A stretch of DNA of 64,000 bases from CAYTBN01 sp964436045 (GTDB lineage Bacteria; Myxococcota_A; UBA796; UBA9615; CAYRNR01). Positions within the stretch are counted from its first letter, which is position 1. Every line of letters begins with the position of its first letter. Below, piece after piece: positions 42,877 to 50,403 of the stretch. Below the pieces are notes generated by a model. The model ran no database searches. It was not told where the DNA came from and saw nothing but the letters and a program-made list of their open reading frames with translations. The stretch lies in the NCBI GenBank assembly GCA_964436045.1, contig CAYTBN010000025.1, positions 28,722-92,721 on the forward strand, written 5' to 3'. The translations under genes and the position numbers were made by a program.

Positions 42877-44235
42877 TCAGGGCACGGTCAGCGGTCCGAA
42901 GTCGTTGTCGGTCTCGTCGGTCTCGTTGATCAGGCCGTCGGTGTCGACCCGCGCCCAGCTGGTCCACGGGGCGTTGCCCGGGACGGCGTCGACCACGAGT
43001 TCCACCTCACCGATCTCGCCAGCGCCCAGGCCGCCAGACGCTGCGTAGACCTCGCCGAAGGCCCCCATATCCGGGATCGCCTCGTGGTCGACGTACAGGT
43101 CGATCCAGAACGTGCCGAGCACGTCGTCGCCGCCGGTGTTGGTGTAGCTGATCAGGTAGCTGGTCTGGGTCTCGTCGACCGTCGCCGAGACGTCCACCAC
43201 GGCCAGGTTGCCGTCGACGAAGGGCTCGTCGTGGAGCCAGTTGCCCACGGATATCCAGAAGTCGCCGAAGGGATCGGCAAACCCGTAATAGGTGACCGGT
43301 CCGTAGACGTAGCCGGTGGCGAGCCCGGCGTCGATGTCGTGCGCGCCGTCCCGGACCGCGTCCACGAGGCCGGGATCCACGTCGGCGTTGCCGCGCCCGC
43401 CCGAGACCCGCTCCGCGTCCACGGCCAGGTCGGCGAGCAGGTCCATGGTGGCCCGGTAGGTCTCGAAGTCCGACTCCCCGTGGGCCACGTCGACCACCGC
43501 CGAGTAGCCGTAGTCGAAGGCCGACGGCCCGGTCAGCAGCCACCCCAGGGTACCGTCCCACAGGGCCACGGAGTCGGGGGTGTGCCCCGGCGCCGCGATC
43601 ACCTCCGGCTCCCGCCCTCCGAGCCCGAAGCGGTGCCCGTCGTCGATCCAGTCGGTGACGCCGAAGGTGACGAGTTCGGCCCAGTCATAGCAGGCACCGC
43701 CGTGGGACTCGTCCAGGTATCCGTAGGCGAACGGCACGTCCAGCAGCGCGACGCGGTCGAAGTGGTGGGCGCCGCAGGTGACGTCCCGCAGGCTATGGGT
43801 GAGCAACACCTGGACCTCGCCCTCGAACGCGCTGGCGACGGCGGCGCTCAGGTCGCCGGAGTTGACCCCCGTGTCCACCAGCAGCGCCGAGCAGTTACCC
43901 GCCAGCAGGTAGGTCAGCGGCTCGAGGTAGCCGTCAGCCTCGCGGATCGCCAGGGTCCAGCCATCCAGCGGGGTGATCCAGAACGGACCGTACCCGTACT
44001 CGGACAGGTCGGCGAAGGGGCCAGGGCCCTCGAGGGGGGCGTCCTCGTCACAGGGCTGGTCGCCGGTCGTGTCGTCGTCTCCGGTGACATCGTCGTCGCC
44101 CGCCGAGTCGTCGTCGTCGCCCGCCGAGTCGTCGTCGGGGAGGTCGTAGCTGACGTGTCCAGGCGGGCAGCCCGGCAGGAGAGCGGCCGCCAGCGCCACC
44201 CCGAGCCACCACGGAGTCCAGTGCCATGTGCGCAT
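42877..44235 (-). CDS. Lipoprotein with degenerate metallo-beta-lactamase fold and CARDB domain
   Basis: A 452-residue lipoprotein (LAAALLPGCPP) with an SAGDDDD linker, a metallo-beta-lactamase-like domain (about residues 90-300) and a C-terminal CARDB-type beta domain (VDVSATVDETQTSYLISYTNTGGDD). The zinc motif HxHxDH reads H-S-L-R-D-V. APGHTPDSV keeps one His, but the following GD is GP (LTGPSAFD) and the last His is not seen. It is probably not a normal zinc hydrolase. A TAAGCT box 6 nt before the ATG predicts a leaderless message. Confidence 0.78.
   Translation of the reverse strand: MRTWHWTPWWLGVALAAALLPGCPPGHVSYDLPDDDSAGDDDDSAGDDDVTGDDDTTGDQPCDEDAPLEGPGPFADLSEYGYGPFWITPLDGWTLAIREADGYLEPLTYLLAGNCSALLVDTGVNSGDLSAAVASAFEGEVQVLLTHSLRDVTCGAHHFDRVALLDVPFAYGYLDESHGGACYDWAELVTFGVTDWIDDGHRFGLGGREPEVIAAPGHTPDSVALWDGTLGWLLTGPSAFDYGYSAVVDVAHGESDFETYRATMDLLADLAVDAERVSGGRGNADVDPGLVDAVRDGAHDIDAGLATGYVYGPVTYYGFADPFGDFWISVGNWLHDEPFVDGNLAVVDVSATVDETQTSYLISYTNTGGDDVLGTFWIDLYVDHEAIPDMGAFGEVYAASGGLGAGEIGEVELVVDAVPGNAPWTSWARVDTDGLINETDETDNDFGPLTVP
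44061..44140. repeat. Low-complexity repeat coding an Asp-rich linker
   Basis: Repeats of GTCGTCGTC(G/C)CC on the plus strand (antisense) code for DDDDSAGDDDDSAG and related units in the lipoprotein at 42877-44235. Confidence 0.75.
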
Positions 44236-44241
44236 GCGGGC

Positions 44242-44247
44242 AGCTTA
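44242..44247 (-). promoter_or_regulatory. -10 element of a predicted leaderless transcript
   Basis: TAAGCT on the minus strand ends 6 nt before the ATG at 44235. TGGCAG lies 17 bp further upstream as a poor -35. Confidence 0.45.
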
Positions 44248-44351
44248 TCGGGCACGCGAGGTGGCTGCCACCCGCGGAGGTAACGGTCCGGTAGTCGACG
44301 GGTGACGTGTGAACCGTGACCATGAAGGTGGTGCGACATACGGGAGGTTTC

Positions 44352-45239
44352 ATGACGATGGACGACGGACAGGGCATCTACCGCCTGGGTTGGCCGATCA
44401 CCGGAGTGGTCATCGCGATCCTGCTGGTACTGTCCACCGGCTGCTACGAGATGGTCGAACCGGTGTGCGATGGGCTCCCTGCCGAGGGGCTGGAGCGGGT
44501 CGAGATCCACTCGGACGGCGGCTCGGTGGAGATCCAGCGTGTGAACGGCGCCGAGTTCGTCGAACTCGACGGCGAGATCCACATCGTCGCTTCCAGCATG
44601 CGCTCCGCGGGCCAGCAGGCCGACGACATCACCCTGGAGTTCTACGCCGAGGGGAACACGGCGATGCTCATCCTCGACATCCCCCCCGCGGTCCAGCCGG
44701 CCTGGGGCGAGCTGTTGCTGACCGTGCCCGAAGGATTCAGCAGTAGCATCCGGACCACCAATGCGCCGGTCACGGTCGAGGGGCTGGATGGCGACCTCGA
44801 GGTGGTGACGACCAACGGCGCGGTCACCGTCACCGACGTGAACGGTGCGGTGGCGGTGAACACCACCAATGGCCAGGTGACCCTCACCGACATCCGGGGT
44901 GACCTGGTCGGCTGGACGACCAACGGTCAGGTAAGCGTCGACGGACACGTGGGCAATTTCGACATCAGCACCACGAACTCCGCCATCGATCTGGACTCCG
45001 CTCTCCCCGAAGGCGGGTTCGGCTACGCCGCCTCCACCAACGGGTCGATCGATCTGACGTTGCCCGCCGATGTCTCGGCGACGCTGGAGGCCAGGACCAC
45101 CAACGGAAGCATCGGCATCGACGAGATCGCCTTCGACGGCCAGCTCCACGACGACTGGGCCTCGGTGATCTTCGGCGACGGCGCGGGTGAGATCGTGCTG
45201 TCGACGACCAACGGCACGATCCAGGTGACCGGCCCCTGA
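44352..45239 (+). CDS. DUF4097-type beta-helix lipoprotein, 295 aa
   Basis: A lipoprotein (VVIAILLVLSTGC) whose mature part is a short-rung beta solenoid of the DUF4097 'putative adhesin' kind. The motif TTN(G/A/S)x(V/I) repeats about every 20 residues (RTTNAPVTV, TTNGAVTV, TTNGQVTL, TTNGQVSV, TTNSAIDL, STNGSIDL, TTNGSIGI, TTNGTIQV). Family members are envelope proteins often linked to stress regulators; their role is not known. ATG 44352 is chosen for CGGGAGGTTTC just upstream. Confidence 0.85.
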   Translation: MTMDDGQGIYRLGWPITGVVIAILLVLSTGCYEMVEPVCDGLPAEGLERVEIHSDGGSVEIQRVNGAEFVELDGEIHIVASSMRSAGQQADDITLEFYAEGNTAMLILDIPPAVQPAWGELLLTVPEGFSSSIRTTNAPVTVEGLDGDLEVVTTNGAVTVTDVNGAVAVNTTNGQVTLTDIRGDLVGWTTNGQVSVDGHVGNFDISTTNSAIDLDSALPEGGFGYAASTNGSIDLTLPADVSATLEARTTNGSIGIDEIAFDGQLHDDWASVIFGDGAGEIVLSTTNGTIQVTGP

Positions 45240-45393
45240 TCTGATAGCCTCGACGAACAAAGGAGCGGGTCGAAGGCGGTGGTGCCGGCTCGACCTGCGT
45301 GTTCCACGCGCCCGCGGAGCTCCATAGGTCAACTGGCGACACCTCTTCTGATCCCCGTGCGATACTCACGCCCTCTTCGCCGGGGGATTCGCC

Positions 45394-47103
45394 ATGGACG
45401 CCGATCGTCGTTTGTTTGCACTGACCACCCTGGCCGCCATCGGGCTCGCCGCCGCGAGTGCGGGGGCGGGTGAGGTGGCCGGGGATCGATCCGCACAGTC
45501 CGCCGACCTGATCGTCCACAACGGCGTCGTCCATACCCTGGATCCCGCTGCGCCCCAGGCGCGGGCGTTGGCCGCCCGCGATGGGCGGATCGTCTTCGTG
45601 GGCGATGACGCGGGTGCGCTGGCCCTGCGCGGGGAGGCGACCCGGGTCGTGGATCTGGGTGGCGCGGCCGTGTTGCCAGGGCTGATCGATTCCCACGCGC
45701 ACCCGATGGGGCTGGGAAAGTCCCTGCAGAGCCTGGACCTGGTGGGAACCCGCTCGAAGAGCGAGGTGGTGGAAAGGGTCCGGGTTGCCTGCGACCAGGC
45801 GCCGGACGGGATCTGGATCTACGGCCGCGGCTGGGATCAGAACGACTGGGCGGAGCCCCACTTCCCGTCCGCCGCCGACCTGCCGCCCTGTGGCGATCGC
45901 CCGGTCTATCTGGCGCGGGTCGACGGCCACGCGTACTGGGTCAATCGGCAGGCGTTGGAGCGGGCGGGGATCGACGCGACCACCCCGGATCCCGACGGCG
46001 GGCGCATCGAGCGTGACGCCGAGGGCCGTCCGACCGGGGTGCTGATCGACCGCGCGGCGGACCTGGTTCGGGATGCGGTCCCCGAGCCGTCGCCGCAAAC
46101 CTTGCGGGACCGAGCCCTGCTGGCCCAGGAAGCCTGCCTGCGACTCGGACTGACCGGCGTGGTCGACGCCGGAGTCGACCGGCAGATGCTGAACGCCTAC
46201 CACGCGCTGGCGATGGAAGGGCAGCTGCGGATCCGGGTCTACGCGATGTTGGCTCTGGAGGACGAGGAACTGCTGGCCGAGTACCTGTCCAAGCCGCCGC
46301 AGGTGGGCCTGTTCGACGACCACCTGACGGTGCGGGCGGTCAAGATGTACGCGGACGGCGCCCTCGGCTCCCGGGGCGCCGCCCTGCTGATCCCATACAG
46401 CGACGACCCCGACAACTCGGGGCTGCTGGTGACCGATCCGGCGGCGCTGGAGGAGTTGACCAGCCGGGCGCTGGCGTCTGGCTGGCAGGTGGCCACCCAC
46501 GCCATCGGTGACCGGGCCAACCGGGTGACCCTGGATGTGTACGAGCGAGCGCTGGCCTCGGTCCCGAGCAGTGACCCCAGGCTGCGCATCGAGCACGCCC
46601 AGGTGGTGGACCCCGCGGACATCCCGCGCTTCGCTCAGCTGGGCGTGATCCCGGCGATGCAGCCCACCCACTGCACCTCCGACATGCCCTGGGCCGGTGA
46701 CCGCCTGGGACCGGACCGGCTTGTCGGCGCCTATGCCTGGCGGTCCTTCCTGGACTCCGGGACCCGGATCCCGATGGGCTCGGACGCCCCGGTCGAATCG
46801 CCCGATCCGCTATGGGGGATCTACGCGGCGGTCACTCGGCAGGACCACGCTGGCCAGCCCGAGGGAGGGTGGCGTCCGCAGCAGCGGCTCACGGTGGCCG
46901 AGGCCATCCGCGGATATACCCTCGACGCCGCCTACGGGTCGTTCGAGGAGGACATCAAGGGCACCCTGACCACGGGCAAGCTGGCGGACTGGGTGGTGCT
47001 GGATCGGGATCCCCTCTCGGTCCCCCCGGCCGATCTGCTGGAAACCCGGGTGCTGATGACCGTCGTCGGGGGGCAGATCGTCCACGAGCAGCCGGCCGAT
47101 TGA
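45394..47103 (+). CDS. Exported amidohydrolase (Amidohydro_3/YtcJ-like)
   Basis: A 569-residue metal-dependent hydrolase with an N-terminal signal (DRRLFALTTLAAIGLAAASAGAG, with an RR pair that could allow Tat export). Metal and catalytic elements are LIDSHAHPMGLG, RVDGHAYWVN, VKMYADGALGSRGAAL (catalytic Lys region), THAIGDRAN, RIEHAQVVD and MGSDAPVESPDPLWG. Relatives act on amides or carbamates of unknown identity, probably periplasmic here. A GATACT box (45360-45365) may be its -10. It stands alone, facing the FecR-PASTA gene. Confidence 0.85.
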   Translation: MDADRRLFALTTLAAIGLAAASAGAGEVAGDRSAQSADLIVHNGVVHTLDPAAPQARALAARDGRIVFVGDDAGALALRGEATRVVDLGGAAVLPGLIDSHAHPMGLGKSLQSLDLVGTRSKSEVVERVRVACDQAPDGIWIYGRGWDQNDWAEPHFPSAADLPPCGDRPVYLARVDGHAYWVNRQALERAGIDATTPDPDGGRIERDAEGRPTGVLIDRAADLVRDAVPEPSPQTLRDRALLAQEACLRLGLTGVVDAGVDRQMLNAYHALAMEGQLRIRVYAMLALEDEELLAEYLSKPPQVGLFDDHLTVRAVKMYADGALGSRGAALLIPYSDDPDNSGLLVTDPAALEELTSRALASGWQVATHAIGDRANRVTLDVYERALASVPSSDPRLRIEHAQVVDPADIPRFAQLGVIPAMQPTHCTSDMPWAGDRLGPDRLVGAYAWRSFLDSGTRIPMGSDAPVESPDPLWGIYAAVTRQDHAGQPEGGWRPQQRLTVAEAIRGYTLDAAYGSFEEDIKGTLTTGKLADWVVLDRDPLSVPPADLLETRVLMTVVGGQIVHEQPAD

Positions 47104-47116
47104 GGGCCTGAGGTCG

Positions 47117-48562
47117 CTACTCGGCCTGCTCGCACACCAGCCGCAGATCGATGGACGCGCCGATGGCGGACAGCTCGCCGGCGGCCGGGATCTGCCTGGT
47201 CACCGAGCAGACGTAGGTCGCGTCGTCGAACGCGCGGGCGGGCTTGAAGACCACTTGGCCGAGGGTCAGCTCGTCGGCCTCCAGCGTCTTGCGGGCGTCC
47301 GCCAGCTTGTTGCCCAGCACCGCTGGCACCACCACCGCAGGCATCGCCACCGTGATCGCGACCGCGGTGTCCCCGGGCACGCGCTCGCCGGCCGGCGGCG
47401 ACTGGGTCTGGATCCCCTCGATCGCCAGGCCCTCGTTGAGCTCGGCGGTCACGGTCCCCAGCCGCAATCCCAGGTCGGTCAGGGCCATGTCGGCCTCGGC
47501 CCGCGTCATGCCCGTCAGGTCCGGGATGATCGCCGAGGCGGCCTCGAAGCGCAGCTTGACCGGGTCCCCGCGGCGAATGACCGTCCCGGCGACCGGGTCC
47601 TGCTGGTTGACTGTATTCTCGGGCACGTCCCCGGTGATGGTCGCCCGCTTGTACTCCTCGACCCCCAGGCCCGCGTCCTTGAGCACGGTCCGGGCGCGCT
47701 TGCGGTGGACCCCCTGGAGATCCGGCACCTCCACCGGCTCGGCCTCGAACCAGAGGTCCACGGCCTTGCCCGCCAGCAGGCGCGAGCCGGGGGTCGGATC
47801 CTGATCGACGATGGTGTCGATCTCGGCTCCCTCGGTCAGCCTTCCGTCCACCTCGCCGGGCCGTAGCCCCAGCCGCTCGACCAGCGAGAGGGCCTGCTCC
47901 CGTTCCATTCCGATCAACGCCGGCACGTACAGGCGCGCTCGCCCCCCGCGGGCGGTCTGCTCGACCGCGTTGAGCTCCGCCGCCACGTGGGCCAGCAGCG
48001 CCTCGGGCACCGTCTCGATCTCGCCGCTGCCCCCGGGAGCGAGCATCACCCGTTCGCCCCGAGCCACCAGCACGGGCTGCTCCGGTCCGGCGGTCCAGCC
48101 CACGCCGACCAGCCCCTCGAGGACGGTCACGATGGTGGCGTCGCCTCCGATCTCCAGCAGCAGCTCGGTGCCCACCACCTCGGTCCAGCCGTGGGGGGTA
48201 TCCACCCGGAATGCACCCCGCAGCTTGGCCAGCATCCCCCCGTGGGTCAGCTCGGCCCGCCCCCGCCAGACCCGCACGGTGGTCGCGGGCATCAGCACCA
48301 GCTCGGTCCCTCCGGCGATGCGGACGAAGGCGAAGCTGGATGCTCCCGTGGTCAGCTCGTCCCCCTCCTCCAGGTCCATCTCCTGCTCGCTGTCCACCGC
48401 CCCGCCATCGCGCACGATCTCCACATCGATCGACTGGGCTGCGCCCACCTTGCGCTCCCGGGTGACCACCGTGTCGAGGGTGGCCAGGGGCGTGCAGGCC
48501 TGGAGGGACAGGACCGCCACGGTGGCGAGGGCGAGGGGCAACGGTCGGATCGATGGCGGCAT
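47117..48562 (-). CDS. Lipoprotein with FecR-like and four PASTA domains
   Basis: A 481-residue lipoprotein (VLSLQACTPL). Residues about 50-180 form a FecR/LysM-adjacent type beta domain (LEEGDELTTGASSFAFVRIAGGTELVLMPATTVRV; GAFRVDTPHGWTEVVGTELLLEI). Four PASTA modules of about 65 residues follow, starting at LYVPALIGMEREQALSLV, VEVPDLQGVHRKRARTVL, AIIPDLTGMTRAEADMAL and VVVPAVLGNKLADARKTL. PASTA domains bind peptidoglycan or muropeptides and normally belong to Ser/Thr kinases or PBPs. FecR-like domains act in transmembrane signalling. The combination in one lipoprotein is unusual. Confidence 0.85.
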   Translation of the reverse strand: MPPSIRPLPLALATVAVLSLQACTPLATLDTVVTRERKVGAAQSIDVEIVRDGGAVDSEQEMDLEEGDELTTGASSFAFVRIAGGTELVLMPATTVRVWRGRAELTHGGMLAKLRGAFRVDTPHGWTEVVGTELLLEIGGDATIVTVLEGLVGVGWTAGPEQPVLVARGERVMLAPGGSGEIETVPEALLAHVAAELNAVEQTARGGRARLYVPALIGMEREQALSLVERLGLRPGEVDGRLTEGAEIDTIVDQDPTPGSRLLAGKAVDLWFEAEPVEVPDLQGVHRKRARTVLKDAGLGVEEYKRATITGDVPENTVNQQDPVAGTVIRRGDPVKLRFEAASAIIPDLTGMTRAEADMALTDLGLRLGTVTAELNEGLAIEGIQTQSPPAGERVPGDTAVAITVAMPAVVVPAVLGNKLADARKTLEADELTLGQVVFKPARAFDDATYVCSVTRQIPAAGELSAIGASIDLRLVCEQAE

Positions 48563-48629
48563 TCGGACTCCCCGGAGAGGCGCCCTATCTTAATCACCTT
48601 CGCGCGCACGTCGACCGCCGCGATCGGGG

Positions 48630-48717
48630 TCACACGACCGGCAGCGCCATCCACAGCTTGAACACCTTGAGCCCGATGACCCCCAGGTAGAGCACGAAGG
48701 CGGTCAGGCCGGGTACG
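48630..48717 (-). pseudogene. C-terminal fragment of a membrane protein gene
   Basis: About 28 codons in one frame read VPGLTAFVLYLGVIGLKVFKLWMALPVV then TGA; only ends are significant (PGLTAFVLYLGVIGLKV, WMALPVV). It is hydrophobic and gene-like but has no start. It begins exactly where the GTCACTT repeat element at 48718 ends. It is probably the leftover 3' end of a gene interrupted at that point. Confidence 0.4.
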
Positions 48718-48764
48718 GGTGCCAGACACTGTCACTTGTCACTTGTCACTTGTCACTTGATTCG
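48718..48764. repeat. Interspersed repeat with (GTCACTT)x4
   Basis: The sequence is GGTGCCAGACACT, then four perfect GTCACTT units (48731-48758), then GATTC. The same arrangement, with two units, occurs at 53431-53462. GGTGYCAGACAC is a near-palindrome, as in REP-type elements. The array supplies the stop codon of the minus-strand peptidase gene. Confidence 0.7.
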
Positions 48765-50386
48765 CACTCTTCAGCGCGGCTCAGCTCCGCAGCCCCCAAC
48801 GGGCTGTAGGGCGCGCCGCCCTCGGGGATCGTGATCTCGATCCGTCGCTCCTCGGTGCGCCGGGAGTCGTCGATGACCGGCATGACGACGGACAGCTGGA
48901 TGTGCTCGCCATTTCGGATGGCGGTGAGCCCGATCTCGGATTCCGGGGCGGCGTCGCGCAGGAGCCAGATCAGGTCCGCGGCATCGGCCGCTCCCGCACC
49001 CTCCACCTCGACGATCCGGTCTCCCGGCTCGAACGGGGAGCCGTCCGGTGTGGCCGTCACGAGGTTCCTGGAGAGGCGCATGCCATCGACGCCGAGCACC
49101 TCCTCGGCGAGGTCCACCGTGGACAGGGCCAGGTAGCGGTGCACCTCCACCTCGTACCCGGCGCGCTCTAGGCAGGCCTGGAGGTCGTCGGGTCTGCGCG
49201 ATCCCAGCCACCTCCGCGCGTACCTGGCGACTCGCGGGGAGATGTCCCTGAGGCGTCGGAAGAAGTCCTGGTCGGGCCGGGTCGTCGGCCGATACCCGAT
49301 GCCGCGGAGAACCTGTCCCAGGTCGCTCCCCTCCCGCCGCAGCTCCACGTCGACACAAAAACCGAACACGGCGCCCGCCGTGTAGGCCCCATAGCCCCTC
49401 ATCCCTCGCAGGGACTCCTTGCCCCACACCCGCTGGTGGTGGCGGTCCTGGCCCTGGAAAAGCTCGATCCGCTCCGTCTCGCTCATTCCGGCCAGCTCGC
49501 CTTGGCCCAGGACGGTCTCGAACTGGGTGAGCCCCTCGCGGAACCACAGCGGTCCCTCGTGGATCCACAGGTGGGTCAGCTCGTGGATCAGCAGGGAACC
49601 GCCGGCGCCGCCCAGCTCGGCGGTGGGCGGCGCCGGGGTCAGGAGCGATACCCCGTCCCCGATGACACCGCCCTGGAAGACGTCCATCGGGGCGTCGGGG
49701 GGAGGGGGGTCCAGCGTGACCAGCTTGCGCCGGTCCGGGATCGGGCCCAGCCGGGCCTCCGCTCTCTCCAGCGTGCGGACCAGCCCCTCGGCCACGCCTT
49801 CGAGCACCCGCTCGCCGTATCCCGAGGTCACCAGCTCGACGCGTGCGCCCCCGACGGTGACCTCCCGCCGGGCGAACTGCCCGATGTAGAACACCGTCTC
49901 CCGCGCCTCGGCGAGAGTCGGGTCCGCCGCCAGCGAGTGCGCGGCCTCCCAGCCGTCGGGCAGCTCCCAGGAGATGGCCACGGGCCGTGAGCCGGAGGCC
50001 GGCGGAAACATCGGGATGAAGGCCCGCCCGACCAGGAACCAGCCGCCCTCCACCGGGTGCGGTACCTCGTCCACGCCGTGGTCGTGGGGTACCTGGTGGT
50101 GCGTCAGCCGGACCCGGTAGCTCAACTCAGCCGGATCCGCGCTCCAGGGGGGCACCCGGCCGCCCCCATCCTCGACGAACCGGTTCCACGAGGCCGGCCC
50201 TTCGAGGAACGGCGAGTCGCCGAAGTCGACGGTGACGGGTCGCCCCGAACCACCGGGCACCGTGAGCACCACGGCGAGCTCGTCAGCGCCCTCCACGAGG
50301 CGGACGGTCACGGTCGCATCCGGCTCGGCGCCAGCGGGCGCGGTCCACAGGAGCAGCAGGAACACGACCGGCAGTCGTCCTGACAT
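48746..50386 (-). CDS. Secreted M61-like zinc peptidase with PDZ domain
   Basis: A 546-residue protein with a signal peptide (LPVVFLLLLWTAPAGA), an N-terminal beta domain and a gluzincin catalytic domain. The zinc site is HELTH at residues 268-272, with WFREG giving the third ligand Glu284. A C-terminal PDZ-like domain follows (ALSTVDLAEEVLGVDGMRL ... FEPGDRIVEVEGAGAADAADLI). This order (beta domain, HExxH, PDZ) is that of the M61 glycyl aminopeptidase family, which cleaves peptides in the periplasm or outside. The last residues (ECESSDK) and the stop come from the GTCACTT repeat, so the native end may differ. Confidence 0.82.
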   Translation of the reverse strand: MSGRLPVVFLLLLWTAPAGAEPDATVTVRLVEGADELAVVLTVPGGSGRPVTVDFGDSPFLEGPASWNRFVEDGGGRVPPWSADPAELSYRVRLTHHQVPHDHGVDEVPHPVEGGWFLVGRAFIPMFPPASGSRPVAISWELPDGWEAAHSLAADPTLAEARETVFYIGQFARREVTVGGARVELVTSGYGERVLEGVAEGLVRTLERAEARLGPIPDRRKLVTLDPPPPDAPMDVFQGGVIGDGVSLLTPAPPTAELGGAGGSLLIHELTHLWIHEGPLWFREGLTQFETVLGQGELAGMSETERIELFQGQDRHHQRVWGKESLRGMRGYGAYTAGAVFGFCVDVELRREGSDLGQVLRGIGYRPTTRPDQDFFRRLRDISPRVARYARRWLGSRRPDDLQACLERAGYEVEVHRYLALSTVDLAEEVLGVDGMRLSRNLVTATPDGSPFEPGDRIVEVEGAGAADAADLIWLLRDAAPESEIGLTAIRNGEHIQLSVVMPVIDDSRRTEERRIEITIPEGGAPYSPLGAAELSRAEECESSDK

Positions 50387-50403
50387 CCTCCGACCATGCC
50401 ATC

